A DNA stretch of 64,000 nt from Pelagerythrobacter marensis (GCF_036700095.1 NZ_CP144918.1:807001-871000), one strand, 5' to 3'. Shown: positions 9,606 to 19,377, counted from the first letter of the stretch. The notes: a model not told the origin generated them from the sequence alone. Numbers and translations are program-made.

Positions 9606-10648
9606 TGCGGGGCGCGGCAATCTCCCTCTCGCTCGTTGCGCTGCTGACCGCAGGGTGCGCGACAACGCCGATCGTGGGCGATCCGGCGGTCCCGGTCGCG
9701 GCCACGGCCGAGACCGAGCCGGTCGGCACCGCCAACGCCGATGCTGCCGACGATCCGGCGATCTGGCGCAATGCAGCCGATCCTGCGGCGAGCCTGATCG
9801 TCGCGACCGACAAGAAGGCCGGCCTCTACGTATACGACCTGGACGGCAAGGTGCGGCACTTCCTCGCCGGCGGCCGGCTCAACAATGTCGACCTGGTCGA
9901 ACTGCCCGACGGGACGGTGATCGTCGGCGCGAGCGAGCGGACCGATCCGGCCAATGCCAAAGTGGCATTGTTCACGCTCGATACGGCCAGCGGCACGCTG
10001 GCGCGGGTCGCGACGATCGATGTCGGCCCGGGCGAAGGCTATGGCTTCTGCATGGGGCCGGGGCGCGGCGGCGCCGATGCAATGCTCTATTCGCCGGTCA
10101 AGGACGGTTCGCTCCACGGGCAGGCGCTGCGCTGGAACGCCGGCCGACCGAGCGTGGAGACGGTGTTCCGGCACAAGCTTGCGACCCAGCCCGAAGGATG
10201 CGTCGTCGATCCGCGCGACGGCACGCTCTACGTGGGCGAAGAGATGGCCGGCATCTGGCGCTTCCGCATGGACGGCACGCCGGGCGAGCTGGTGGCTTCG
10301 ATCGATAACGCGATGCTGGTGGCCGATGTCGAAGGCCTGGCGATTGCGCCCGAGGGGGCCGATGGCGGGCTGCTGGTCGCGTCGAGCCAGGGTGACAACG
10401 CCTTTGCGGTATACCGCCTTCCCGGCATGGAGCCGGTCGGCCGATTCCGCATCGCCGCCGGTGCGCTCGGCGGCGCCGAGGAAACCGACGGGATCGATCT
10501 CGCGCTCGGCGATTTCGGGCCGGAGTTCCCCGCGGGTCTGTTCGTGGCGCAGGACGGCGTGAACGCCCCTGCCGCGCAGAACTTCAAGCTCGTTCGGTGG
10601 GACAGCGTGCTCCGGGCGCTGGCGGAAGAGGCCGGTCCGGCCGACTGA
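9605..10648 (+). CDS. Beta-propeller phytase, lipoprotein
   Basis: The 347-residue protein starts MRGAAISLSLVALLTAGC, a lipoprotein signal with lipobox LTAGC, so it should be anchored to a membrane. The mature part matches beta-propeller 3-phytases: DDPAIWRNAADPAASLIVAT, DKKAGLYVYDLDG, LNNVDLVE, GEGYGFCMG, QPEGCVVDPRDGTLYVGEE and ADVEGLAI, with the acidic residues that bind calcium. These enzymes release phosphate from phytate. The ATG overlaps the receptor stop (TGATG), so the pair is translationally coupled. Confidence 0.9.
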   Translation: MRGAAISLSLVALLTAGCATTPIVGDPAVPVAATAETEPVGTANADAADDPAIWRNAADPAASLIVATDKKAGLYVYDLDGKVRHFLAGGRLNNVDLVELPDGTVIVGASERTDPANAKVALFTLDTASGTLARVATIDVGPGEGYGFCMGPGRGGADAMLYSPVKDGSLHGQALRWNAGRPSVETVFRHKLATQPEGCVVDPRDGTLYVGEEMAGIWRFRMDGTPGELVASIDNAMLVADVEGLAIAPEGADGGLLVASSQGDNAFAVYRLPGMEPVGRFRIAAGALGGAEETDGIDLALGDFGPEFPAGLFVAQDGVNAPAAQNFKLVRWDSVLRALAEEAGPAD

Positions 10649-10728
10649 GGGCACCCGGCATCGGCGGCAACGCGAGTTGACCCGCGCCCGCGCATGCCCA
10701 AACTATGCGCGGACCACGGAGAAACGGC

Positions 10729-12381
10729 ATGCCGCATCATACCCCGTTGATCGGAACCATCGTCGCCGGTTTCGTCGCCGCCTTCCTGATGGGGGCGCTG
10801 GCGCAGAAGCTGCGCATCTCGCCGGTTGCAGGTTACCTCTTCGCCGGAGTCCTCGTCGGGCCGTTCACGCCGGGCTTCGTTGCCGACACGGCTCTGGCCA
10901 ACGAACTCGCGGAGATCGGCGTGATGCTGCTGATGTTCGGGGTCGGCCTGCACTTTTCGTTCCGCGACCTGCTGTCGGTCAAGCACATCGCGCTGCCGGG
11001 CGCGGTGCTGCAGATCGCGGTTGCCACGGGCCTCGGCCTCGGCCTCGCGACTTATCTCGGCTGGTCGATCGCCGCCGGCCTTGTTTTCGGCCTGGCGCTG
11101 TCCGTTGCAAGCACGGTGGTGCTGTTGCGCGCGCTCGAGGCGCGCAACCTGGTCGAGACCGACCGCGGCCGGATCGCGGTCGGCTGGCTGATCGTGGAAG
11201 ACCTCGCGATGATCCTCGCCCTGGTTCTGCTGCCCGCCATCGCCGGAATGCTGGCGGGCACAGCGGACGGTAGCGGGCTGCCGACGATCCTGGGCACGAC
11301 TCTGTTGAAGGTCGGCGGATTTGTCGCCTTCATGCTGATCGTTGCGCGCCGGGTCATCCCTGCGGCCCTGCACTGGACGGCGCATACCGGTTCGCGCGAG
11401 CTGTTCCGTCTGGCGGTTCTTTCGATCGCCTTGGGGGTCGCGCTGGGAGCGGCATATATCTTCGACGTTTCGTTCGCGCTCGGTGCGTTCTTTGCCGGGA
11501 TGATCCTCGGCGAAACGCAATTGAGCCGCCGCGCGGCGGAGGAAACACTGCCTCTGCGCGATGCCTTCGCCGTGCTGTTCTTCGTTTCTGTCGGGATGCT
11601 CTTCGATCCTGCCGTGGTGCTGCAGCAGCCCGGTCCCCTGATCGCGACGGTGCTGATCATCGTGGTCGGAAAGTCGCTGGCGGCATATGCGATCGTGCGG
11701 GCGTTCGGGCACGACAACGGGTCGGCCCTGACCGTCGCGGCGAGCCTCGCGCAGATCGGCGAATTCTCCTTCATTCTGGCCGGTCTGGGAACCGAGGTCG
11801 GCGTCCTCCCGCCGGAGGGGCGGGATCTCATCCTGGCCGGCGCGATCTTCTCGATTCTTGTAAATCCGGTAATCTTCGCGCTGGTTGCCGGCCGATTGGC
11901 AGCGGTGCCCGCGCCCGAAGAAGCGGACCCTGGGGAAAGCGAGCGAAGCTGCCAGGACGAGTGGCGCGAACACGTGATCCTGGTCGGGCACGGGCGGGTC
12001 GGACGCCTGATTGCGGAAGGGGCAGCCCGTCGCGGCCGGACGATAGTGGTCATCGAGGAACAGATCGACTTCGCGCGTCAGGCGGAAGAAGCCGGTCGCG
12101 AAGTCGTGATCGGCAATGCGACAAGTCCGCATGTCCTGGAGGAAGCGGGCGTGCGCCACGCGGCCAAGCTGATCATCGCCACTCCCGAAGGGTTCGAAGG
12201 CGGCGCGATCGCCGAGCATGCCCGACGGGTGAACCCCGATATCGTGATTTTCGCCCGCGCCCATTCGGACGACGAAGTGACTTATCTGGAAGGGTTAGGA
12301 GTGGACCATGTGATCATGGGCGAACGCGAAATCGCCCGAACCATCCTGGGCCTTGTCGCCCCCGGCCCTGCCACGGCCTGA
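10729..12381 (+). CDS. Cation:proton antiporter of the KefB/YbaL type
   Basis: The 550-residue protein has about 12 membrane helices forming a Na/H-exchanger domain, with GYLFAGVLVGPFTPGF, the SVASTVVLLRALE region and the FALGAFFAGMILGET region. A TrkA-N nucleotide-binding domain follows from about residue 415 (VILVGHGRVGRLIAEGA). Such proteins exchange K or Na for protons under control of a bound nucleotide. The start at 10729 is set by GGAGAA five bases upstream. Confidence 0.88.
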   Translation: MPHHTPLIGTIVAGFVAAFLMGALAQKLRISPVAGYLFAGVLVGPFTPGFVADTALANELAEIGVMLLMFGVGLHFSFRDLLSVKHIALPGAVLQIAVATGLGLGLATYLGWSIAAGLVFGLALSVASTVVLLRALEARNLVETDRGRIAVGWLIVEDLAMILALVLLPAIAGMLAGTADGSGLPTILGTTLLKVGGFVAFMLIVARRVIPAALHWTAHTGSRELFRLAVLSIALGVALGAAYIFDVSFALGAFFAGMILGETQLSRRAAEETLPLRDAFAVLFFVSVGMLFDPAVVLQQPGPLIATVLIIVVGKSLAAYAIVRAFGHDNGSALTVAASLAQIGEFSFILAGLGTEVGVLPPEGRDLILAGAIFSILVNPVIFALVAGRLAAVPAPEEADPGESERSCQDEWREHVILVGHGRVGRLIAEGAARRGRTIVVIEEQIDFARQAEEAGREVVIGNATSPHVLEEAGVRHAAKLIIATPEGFEGGAIAEHARRVNPDIVIFARAHSDDEVTYLEGLGVDHVIMGEREIARTILGLVAPGPATA

Positions 12382-12394
12382 CCGGCAGGATGAA

Positions 12395-13255
12395 TCAGTG
12401 GACCGGCGGATCGGTGCGCGGGATCTGCCGCACCGGGGCCACCGGCTCTCCGGGCTCGCGCGGCGGGCGTGCGTCTTCGGGCACGTCGTCGATCTGCATG
12501 TCGCGGGTTCGGATACGCTCCAGATTCCGCACGCGCACGCGCAAGGTCTCGCCGTCCCAGGTCAGTTCGTTGAAGCTGGGCGGTGTCGATCGCGTGCGCT
12601 TGGACAGCGTGCCCGCGCCGATCATGCGGACGGGGCCGTTGTCCGTTTCCTCGACGATGTCGAACGCGTCGTGGACATGGCCTGACAGCACCGCGAGCAC
12701 CGGGCGCTTCGCCAGTTCGGCAAGCGCTCTGCCACCGCCGCGGGTCAGCGCCGTCCCGGCGGTCCCGACTTCGCGCAAGGGATGATGGCAGGCGACGAGA
12801 GCCTGGACTCCGGAGGGCAGGCTATCGATCGCCCCAAGGCATTTTTTCAGCGCGCGTGAGCTGACCCAGCCTTTAGACCAGTTGAGCCGGGGCTGGGCGC
12901 GAACCGCCGTCTTCAGCGGCACGATGGCGAGGCCGGGCAGGTCGATCGCGCGCTCTACCCTATCGGCGATGCCATGGAACCGGCGATAGGGCTGGAAGAA
13001 CCGTTCGATCAGGTTGAAATAGGGCAGGTCGTGATTGCCGACTTCCACCGTCACGGGCACATCCAGCGAACGGATCCACCGGCAGGCCGCGTCGAACTCG
13101 CGGTGGCGCGCACGCATTGTCAGGTCGCCGGTGATCGCCACTGCGTCCGGGCGCTTTTCCGCAATCTCCCGCTTGACCCAATCGAGCGCGCGATTGTCCT
13201 CCAGCCCGAAGTGGATATCGCTGATGTGGAAGAGAAGACTCGTCTCAGCCGCCAT
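12395..13255 (-). CDS. Metallophosphoesterase (calcineurin-like)
   Basis: The 286-residue protein carries all metal-binding blocks of the calcineurin-like phosphoesterase fold: SDIHFG, GDLT, VEVGNHD, CHHPL and GHVHD. This class hydrolyses phosphodiesters or phosphomonoesters with two metal ions; its true substrate is unknown. There is no signal peptide, so it is probably cytoplasmic. Its start overlaps the end of the upstream diacylglycerol-kinase-like gene by 11 bases, suggesting a two-gene operon. Confidence 0.88.
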   Translation of the reverse strand: MAAETSLLFHISDIHFGLEDNRALDWVKREIAEKRPDAVAITGDLTMRARHREFDAACRWIRSLDVPVTVEVGNHDLPYFNLIERFFQPYRRFHGIADRVERAIDLPGLAIVPLKTAVRAQPRLNWSKGWVSSRALKKCLGAIDSLPSGVQALVACHHPLREVGTAGTALTRGGGRALAELAKRPVLAVLSGHVHDAFDIVEETDNGPVRMIGAGTLSKRTRSTPPSFNELTWDGETLRVRVRNLERIRTRDMQIDDVPEDARPPREPGEPVAPVRQIPRTDPPVH

Positions 13256-14099
13256 GCCCGGTCGCTAGCAGATCGACCTCGCATGCGGCCATGACGAATT
13301 CCTCCCGAGCTTGCCCTTGTGCAGGCTCGCCGTCGATCAGCAGGCCGATGGATCGGCTTTCGCTGTCGGCGACCACGATCCGGTCGAGCAGCCCGAGGCG
13401 GTCGTGCGGCCCTTCGCGAAACTGCCGACGGAGCAGGGCCCACCCCTGCTGCAGGAACTCGCCGGCGTTTTCGGCATGATAGGCGTCGACCTGCATGCCC
13501 CACGGGCCGGGCGTGAATTCGATCAGCGGATAGCCGTCGTCGCGACCGATCTGCGGATCGCGGCAGCGCAGCATCGATCCGCCGGTCGTTTCTGCAAGAG
13601 CTTCGCCGGCACTGTCGGCCATGGCTGCGATATCCGCGTCGCGCATGGCCTCGCGCACGGCGTACCAACTCGTTCCCGGCCCGGCGAGGAGGCCCGCCAG
13701 GGCGTCGCCATGGGCGGTCCGCGCGATATCCGGGCGCACTCGCCGCGCCGCGCCCCTGCCCGCCCGCAGCAGGATTTCCTCGCTCGTCGCATCGCCGTGC
13801 AGGCGCTGCGCCAGCAGGTTCATCGTCCCCCCGGGCAGGACCAGGATCGCGCCCCGCCAGCCATAGAGGCCGGTTACCGTAGCGTTGATCGTACCGTCGC
13901 CGGCATAGACCGCCAATGTATCGACACCCGCCGCGTCGAGCGTTGCGGCATCGGGCAGCGGCTGGTCCGGGAAGTCGATTCGGCGGGCGAGTGTCAGGCC
14001 ATACTGGTCGCAGCAGCTTTCCAGCGCCTCGATTGCGGCGGGGTTGTTGTTGCCGCTGGCGGAATTGACCACCAGCCAGAGCGCGCGCGTCGTGTTCAT
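13245..14099 (-). CDS. Diacylglycerol kinase family lipid kinase
   Basis: The 284-residue protein has the DAGK catalytic-domain signatures: an N-terminal LVVNSASGNNN, the nucleotide loop AGDGTINATVTG and LPGGTMNLLA. Members phosphorylate diacylglycerol or related lipids, or sphingoid bases. The start at 14099 (MNTTRALWLVV) places the first strand of the fold at the N-terminus. It is followed by the overlapping metallophosphoesterase gene. Confidence 0.88.
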   Translation of the reverse strand: MNTTRALWLVVNSASGNNNPAAIEALESCCDQYGLTLARRIDFPDQPLPDAATLDAAGVDTLAVYAGDGTINATVTGLYGWRGAILVLPGGTMNLLAQRLHGDATSEEILLRAGRGAARRVRPDIARTAHGDALAGLLAGPGTSWYAVREAMRDADIAAMADSAGEALAETTGGSMLRCRDPQIGRDDGYPLIEFTPGPWGMQVDAYHAENAGEFLQQGWALLRRQFREGPHDRLGLLDRIVVADSESRSIGLLIDGEPAQGQAREEFVMAACEVDLLATGHGG

Positions 14100-14137
14100 G
14101 CCAGCGAAGCGCCGGAAGGCGGGTGCGGTTCCCGCAT

Positions 14138-14416
14138 TTACACCCGCCCGGTGAGGATCAACCAGGCGGAGGCGACATTCAGCGCCGTATAGCCGAGATA
14201 GGCCCAAACGATCGCGGGCCACCCGTTCGCGACCGACAGCATCGCCGCAAGCAGGACGAGGAACTCGGTCACCAGAGTGATCCGCCCGCCGAGCATGTGC
14301 ACGAACCAGGGCATGCGCCCGAGCAGGGGATGGCCGCTTTCCAGCACGGCCTTGTGCATCGCGAAATTGCCGATGCCCATGAAGAAGACGAGGATCAGGA
14401 TCACGGTGCGCATCAT
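14138..14416 (-). CDS. Small membrane protein, about 92 aa
   Basis: The product has three hydrophobic segments (VILILVFFMGIGNFAM, ITLVTEFLVLLAAMLSV, YTALNVASAWLIL). It lies 38 bases upstream of the diacylglycerol-kinase-like gene on the same strand. I do not recognise the family. Starts at 14416, 14413 and 14440 are all possible. Confidence 0.55.
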   Translation of the reverse strand: MMRTVILILVFFMGIGNFAMHKAVLESGHPLLGRMPWFVHMLGGRITLVTEFLVLLAAMLSVANGWPAIVWAYLGYTALNVASAWLILTGRV

Positions 14417-14616
14417 GCACCCGCGCCCGTCGGTTGCCAAACACGGTTCGTCGGGCGGTTCGATCCGTCCGTCAGGCGGCCCGGGCGCCTGTCGACGCAG
14501 GGCGATCTGCGGTCGATGCGCGGATGCGGCCGGCGGAGGGCGGGCCTATCCCATGGCTTGCGGGTCGCCTCTCCCCCCAATCGATTTCGGAGGCGCCCGC
14601 TGATGGAGGAAAGCTC

Positions 14617-14913
14617 ATGAAACGCCCCCTTGTCGTTCTTGCCGCCGTTGCCGCATTCGGTGCGACCGCGGCGCCTGCCTATGCCGATACGCTGTCCATT
14701 CCCTACCGCGATCTCGACCTCTCGACCGCTGAAGGTCAGAAGGCTCTCGACCGGCGGATCGACGTTGCCGTGCGTGAATTCTGTGCGCTCGACCAGCAGC
14801 TCACGGGCACCCGAATCGCGACGAGAGAGTCGCGCAAGTGCTATGCCGAAACGCGGCGCCAGGCGGACAAGCAGTTCGCTGCCATCATGGATGAGCAGCG
14901 GGTCGGCGGCTGA
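14617..14913 (+). CDS. UrcA family protein
   Basis: The 98-residue exported protein has a signal peptide (ending near APAYA) and the UrcA pattern: VPYRDLDL-type IPYRDLDLSTAEGQKALDRR followed by two conserved cysteines (EFCAL and KCYAE). UrcA proteins are small periplasmic proteins common in sphingomonads and caulobacters, without a known role. GGAGGA lies seven bases before the ATG. Confidence 0.85.
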   Translation: MKRPLVVLAAVAAFGATAAPAYADTLSIPYRDLDLSTAEGQKALDRRIDVAVREFCALDQQLTGTRIATRESRKCYAETRRQADKQFAAIMDEQRVGG

Positions 14914-15024
14914 TCACTCCGGTCGCGACCTCGGCCCGGACCGGTTCAGTCCCCCGGTCCGGGCCGAATTGCGTGCGAACCGTGCGCGGAAGAAGCGCGG
15001 CCCCCGGCCTCGCCGGAGACGATT

Positions 15025-15762
15025 CTAGCGTCCGGCCATTCCCTTGACTTTCGGCAGATAGGTCCGTCCGATCCGCACCGTCTCGCCATCCTCCAGTTCG
15101 GCCGACCATACGCCCAGCCCGTCGTGGCGCAGCCCGCGGATGCGATCCTTCCTGAGGATGGTCGAACGATGGACGCGGATGAACTCTGCCGGATCGAGCC
15201 GTTCTTCGAGCCCTGCAATCGTCTGCAACAGCAGATAGCTGCGATCGCCCAGATGGAGCCGGACATAATCGCGCTCCGCATCGATGCGGTCGATCTGGTC
15301 GATTTCGATCCGCAACAGTTCCGAACGATGCGGGACCCATAGCTCGGTAAGCCACTTGCTCTCGTTCCGCGCCGGTTTGCTGCGACGCGAAACGGCCCGC
15401 TCGATCGCGCGCGCGAGCCGGTCGTGCGCCACGGGCTTGAGAACGTAGTCGACGGCATCGAGATCGAACGCTTCGACGGCGAAATTGTCGTGCGCGGTAA
15501 CGAAGATCACCGCGGGCCTTTGTGCGCGTTTTGCCAGCTTTCGGGCGACCGCAAGCCCGTCGGCTTCGGGCATCGTCATGTCGAGCAGAACGAGATCGGG
15601 GCCGAGCGCCTCCACCAGGCGCAGCGCGGCGGCACCGTCGCTTGCGGTCCCCACGACTGCGAGTTCGGGCAGCTTGGCGCAGATAACCTGCATGCGTTCG
15701 ACCGCGAGCGGTTCGTCGTCGACGATCAGCGTGCGAAGGGGTCGGTTGTCGTCTTCAGCCAT
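15025..15762 (-). CDS. LytTR-family response regulator
   Basis: The 245-residue protein has a receiver domain (LIVDDEPLAVERM, phosphoacceptor in LVLLDMTMPEADG, FVTAHDNFAVEAF) and a C-terminal LytTR DNA-binding domain (about residues 145-245, with RDYVRLHLGDRSYLL and EFIRVHRSTILRKD). It should bind promoter repeats when phosphorylated. Its start overlaps the end of the histidine kinase gene by 8 bases; the two form a two-component pair. Confidence 0.93.
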   Translation of the reverse strand: MAEDDNRPLRTLIVDDEPLAVERMQVICAKLPELAVVGTASDGAAALRLVEALGPDLVLLDMTMPEADGLAVARKLAKRAQRPAVIFVTAHDNFAVEAFDLDAVDYVLKPVAHDRLARAIERAVSRRSKPARNESKWLTELWVPHRSELLRIEIDQIDRIDAERDYVRLHLGDRSYLLLQTIAGLEERLDPAEFIRVHRSTILRKDRIRGLRHDGLGVWSAELEDGETVRIGRTYLPKVKGMAGR

Positions 15763-16996
15763 GTTTCACCAGGGGGATGCGAATTTCGGTCAGGTAGCCG
15801 CCCTCGACCGGGCCGGATGTGAGCGAGGCCTCGCGCCCGAAGCGGGCCTGCAGGCGATCGCGAACATTGGCGAGCCCGATGCCGAACCCCTCCCCGGCTG
15901 CCGACGACGCGCCCGGGCCATTGTCCTCGACCGTGATCGCGAGGCGGCCGTAATCCTCGCGCGCAGCGACGCGTATGGTGACGGGTTGCCTGTGCGGCGC
16001 CACGGCATAGCGAACCGAATTTTCGACCAGGGGCTGGAGGATCATGCCCGGCACGCGTGCTTCGGCAAGTTCGGCGGGCAGATCGAACACCGCGTCCAGC
16101 CGGGCCGGGAAACGGACCGATTCGATGGCGAGATACTGCCGCTGAAGCTCGAATTCGTCCTCTATCGCGACGTCGTTCGTGGGGTCTTCCGCCAGGCTGT
16201 GGCGATAGAAGCTGGCGATCGACTGGATCATGGTTTCGGCCCGGTCGGTCCTGCCGGTCATCACCAGCGAAGACAGCGAGTTGAGCGTGTTGAACAGGAA
16301 ATGCGGGTTTACCTGGTACCGCAGCGAGCGCAGTTCGGCCGCCTTGGCTGCACTGCGGAAACGCTCCTCGCGGCGTTCCGCTGCGCGCGCCTGCGCGCCT
16401 GCGAGCATCGCGAAATAGAGCGAAGCCCAGGCGAGAAGCAGGAAATAACGGCCGAGCGCGATATCCACGACTTGCAGCCACTGGTCGAGGCGCGAGGGCG
16501 CCGGGGCGATCATCACGCTCGCCGGCGCGCCGGCGGTGGCTGCGTCGCTGCTTACGCCCAGCCCCGTCAGGTCGCGGAAGCGTTCGGGCGGAATGTCGAC
16601 CAGCAGGTTGCCCGCCTCGTCGCGGCGAATGTTGATCCCGCGGTCGCGGCCGAAGTTCTCTTCGACCTTGCGCTGCATGTCCGCAAATACCCACTGGTTG
16701 GTCTGGGCGATGGGGATGGCGATCGGGACCGCGACCAGAACGGCGGCGAGGATCTTGGTCCACAGGGGGCGATCGTCGAACAGCCGCAGGATCGCCCACA
16801 GCAGAACGGTCATGCCGATGCCGACCAGCGTGACCAGCCCCCGGCGCCAGAGCATCTCGACCTGGGGCTCGAAACCGACGATCGCCGCGCGAACGGTGGT
16901 GAGCAGGAAATAGCACAGCCACAGTCCCGCCATGGAGGCGAGAACGGTGACGACGGGCACGCGGGCGCGTTCGTCGGCGGGAGCGGTTTCGACCAT
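15755..16996 (-). CDS. Sensor histidine kinase of the LytS/YehU type
   Basis: The 413-residue protein has about four membrane helices, with an extracytoplasmic segment between helices three and four (about residues 90-155), then the His_kinase domain with the phosphoacceptor block YQVNPHFLFNTLNSLSS and a C-terminal ATPase domain with LQPLVENSVRYAV and VEDNGPGASS. It signals to the downstream LytTR regulator. The stimulus is unknown. Confidence 0.92.
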   Translation of the reverse strand: MVETAPADERARVPVVTVLASMAGLWLCYFLLTTVRAAIVGFEPQVEMLWRRGLVTLVGIGMTVLLWAILRLFDDRPLWTKILAAVLVAVPIAIPIAQTNQWVFADMQRKVEENFGRDRGINIRRDEAGNLLVDIPPERFRDLTGLGVSSDAATAGAPASVMIAPAPSRLDQWLQVVDIALGRYFLLLAWASLYFAMLAGAQARAAERREERFRSAAKAAELRSLRYQVNPHFLFNTLNSLSSLVMTGRTDRAETMIQSIASFYRHSLAEDPTNDVAIEDEFELQRQYLAIESVRFPARLDAVFDLPAELAEARVPGMILQPLVENSVRYAVAPHRQPVTIRVAAREDYGRLAITVEDNGPGASSAAGEGFGIGLANVRDRLQARFGREASLTSGPVEGGYLTEIRIPLVKHG

Positions 16997-17078
16997 TTTC
17001 AGCCTCCCGCTCTAATCCCGGCGGGGGGCATGCGGCCAGCGCGGTCGTCGGAGCGCCTCGGCGCTTCGTCGAACGCCG

Positions 17079-18620
17079 TCACGCGCCCTCGAGCAGCTTT
17101 TCGCGCGCGATCCGCTCTTTCCATTGCGCGGGGGCGAGCTTGTGGACATTGTTCCCGGCGGCATCGACCGCCACGGTGACCGGCATGTCCTCCACCGTGA
17201 ATTCGTAGATCGCTTCCATGCCGAGATCCTCGAACGCCACGACTTCCGCCTGCTTGATCGCGCGTGCGACAAGATAGGCCGCGCCGCCGGTCGCCATTAG
17301 GTAAGCGACCTTGAAGCGGCTGATCGCATCCACTGCGTCGGCGCCGCGCTCGGCCTTGCCGATCATCGCAAGCAGGCCGAGGTCGAGCATCATCTCGGTA
17401 AACTTGTCCATCCGGGTGGCCGTGGTCGGGCCCGCAGGGCCGACGACCTCGCCCATCACGGGGTCGACCGGGCCGACGTAATAGATCGCCCGCCCCCTGA
17501 AATCGACCGGCAGCTCCTCGCCCCGGGCGAGCATATCCTGGATGCGCTTGTGCGCGGCGTCGCGCCCGGTCAGCATCTTGCCCGAAAGCAGCAGCCGGTC
17601 GCCGTGCTGCCAGCTCTCGACTTCCTCTTTCGTCAGGCTGTCGAGATCGACCCGCCGTGCGGCAGCATCGGGCTGCCAGTGGACATCGGGCCATTCGTCC
17701 AGCTTCGGCGGCTCGAGGTAAGTCGGGCCCGACCCGTCGAGCGTGAAATGCGCGTGGCGCGTCGCGGCGCAATTGGGGATCATCGCCACCGGCTTGCCCG
17801 CCGCGTGGCAGGGCGCGTCGAGGATCTTGACGTCGAGCACTGTCGACAACCCGCCCAGCCCCTGCGCGCCGACACCCTGGGCATTGACCGCGTCATAGAT
17901 ATCGATCCGCAACCTCTCGATATCGCTTTGCGGCCCGCGCGCCTTGAGCTGCGCCATGTCGATCGGTTCCATCAGGCTCTGCTTGGCCAGTTTGACGCAG
18001 TGCTCGGCCGTGCCGCCGATCCCGATCCCCAGCATCCCCGGCGGGCACCAGCCGGCGCCCATAGAGGGGATCTGTTCGAGCACCCATTCGACAATGTTGT
18101 CGCTGGGGTTCATCATCTTGAATTTGGACTTGTTTTCGCTCCCGCCGCCCTTGGCCGCGACGTCGATCTCGACCTTGTCGCCGGGGACCATTTCGACCGA
18201 GAGCACGCACGGCGTGTTGTCGCGCGTGTTGCGGCGGGTAAAGGCCGGATCGGCCAGGATTGAGGCGCGCAGCTTGTTGTCCGGATGGTTGTAGGCCCGC
18301 CGAACCCCCTCGTCGACGACCTCCTGCAGGCTGCGCGCCGAATCGAGCCGGCAATCCTGCCCCCACCTGACGAAGACGTTGACGATTCCGGTATCCTGGC
18401 AGATCGGCCGGTGCCCTTCGGCGCACATCCGGCTGTTGGTCAGGATCTGTGCGATCGCATCTTTCGCGGCCGCGCCCTGTTCTGCCTCGTAAGCCGCGCC
18501 GAGCGCGCGGATATAGTCCATCGGGTGATAGTAAGAGATATATTGCAGCGCGTCGGCCACGCTTTCGATCAGGTCCGCCTCGCGGATCGCTACCAGGGGC
18601 CGTCCTTCAAAGTCGCTCAT
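17079..18620 (-). CDS. Fumarate hydratase, class I (iron-sulfur)
   Basis: The 513-residue protein is a full-length class I fumarase, fusing alpha (N-terminal) and beta (C-terminal) domains. Landmarks are ICQDTGIVNVFVRWG, the cysteine-bearing CPPGMLGIGIGGTAEHC, and the beta-domain GPAGPTTATRMDKFTEMM. It interconverts fumarate and malate with a 4Fe-4S cluster. The start at 18620 (MSDFEGRPLV) is preferred over an ATG 21 codons upstream because it matches family length. Confidence 0.95.
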   Translation of the reverse strand: MSDFEGRPLVAIREADLIESVADALQYISYYHPMDYIRALGAAYEAEQGAAAKDAIAQILTNSRMCAEGHRPICQDTGIVNVFVRWGQDCRLDSARSLQEVVDEGVRRAYNHPDNKLRASILADPAFTRRNTRDNTPCVLSVEMVPGDKVEIDVAAKGGGSENKSKFKMMNPSDNIVEWVLEQIPSMGAGWCPPGMLGIGIGGTAEHCVKLAKQSLMEPIDMAQLKARGPQSDIERLRIDIYDAVNAQGVGAQGLGGLSTVLDVKILDAPCHAAGKPVAMIPNCAATRHAHFTLDGSGPTYLEPPKLDEWPDVHWQPDAAARRVDLDSLTKEEVESWQHGDRLLLSGKMLTGRDAAHKRIQDMLARGEELPVDFRGRAIYYVGPVDPVMGEVVGPAGPTTATRMDKFTEMMLDLGLLAMIGKAERGADAVDAISRFKVAYLMATGGAAYLVARAIKQAEVVAFEDLGMEAIYEFTVEDMPVTVAVDAAGNNVHKLAPAQWKERIAREKLLEGA

Positions 18621-18773
18621 CGAAGCCAAGTTCCTTCCCATCGATTGGCGAATCCCATAGGCGCGGGGAATGCCTAGCGTCAAAGCGCTTGGCCGGGCGG
18701 GGCGATACGCCTAAAGCCATGCCCGATTGACCAACTGTGTTAAGCATGTAATACAGCGCGCCGAGGCTCTCCG

Positions 18774-19376
18774 ATGACACTTGCTGAAACCCGCCCCCCC
18801 CAGACCGATTTCGCCGCCGCGCGGCGCGCCATGATCGACAGCCAGCTTCGTACGAGCGGCATCAACGAAGCCTTCGTGCTTGAACGGATGAACGCTGTGC
18901 CGCGCGAGGACCATGTGCCGGATTCCGCGCGCGGGGTGGCCTATATGGACCGTGCGATCGCCTTCGACGAAGGCGGCCATATTGCCGCCCCGCTGTTTTA
19001 CGGCATGATGTTGCGCGAAGCGCAGCCGGGGCCGGACGACGCCGCGCTCGTGGTCGACGGGGGCAGCGGCTATCTGCCCGCGCTGCTCGAACCGCTCGTC
19101 GCCTCGGTCAAGACGGTCACGCCCGAGGGGGCGCAGGGCACGCTGCGCGGCACCTATCCGCTGATCCTGGTCGACGGCGCGGTCGAGGTGTTGCCGGCCA
19201 CGCTCACTCGCCGTCTGGCCGAAGACGGCCGCATCGTTACGGGCCTGATCGAGAACGGCGTGACCCGTCTGGCCGTGGGTCGCCCGGCAGGCGGCGGGAT
19301 CGGCTGGCTGCGTCTCGCCGAAATGGGCATTCCGCGCCTTGCGGTCTTCGATGCGCCGAAGCGATGGAGCTTCTGA
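18774..19376 (+). CDS. Protein-L-isoaspartate methyltransferase family protein, degenerate SAM site
   Basis: The 200-residue protein has the PCMT N-terminal pattern (ARRAMIDSQLRTSGI, RMNAVPREDHVP) and C-terminal pattern (LVDGAVEVLPATL, GRIVTGLIENGVTRLAVGR). The central SAM-binding region is short: VVDGGSGYLPALL replaces the usual glycine-rich motif I and roughly 30 residues seem to be missing before the post-I region. It may not be an active methyltransferase. It sits one base upstream of the TolC-like gene. Confidence 0.75.
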   Translation: MTLAETRPPQTDFAAARRAMIDSQLRTSGINEAFVLERMNAVPREDHVPDSARGVAYMDRAIAFDEGGHIAAPLFYGMMLREAQPGPDDAALVVDGGSGYLPALLEPLVASVKTVTPEGAQGTLRGTYPLILVDGAVEVLPATLTRRLAEDGRIVTGLIENGVTRLAVGRPAGGGIGWLRLAEMGIPRLAVFDAPKRWSF

Positions 19377-19377
19377 G

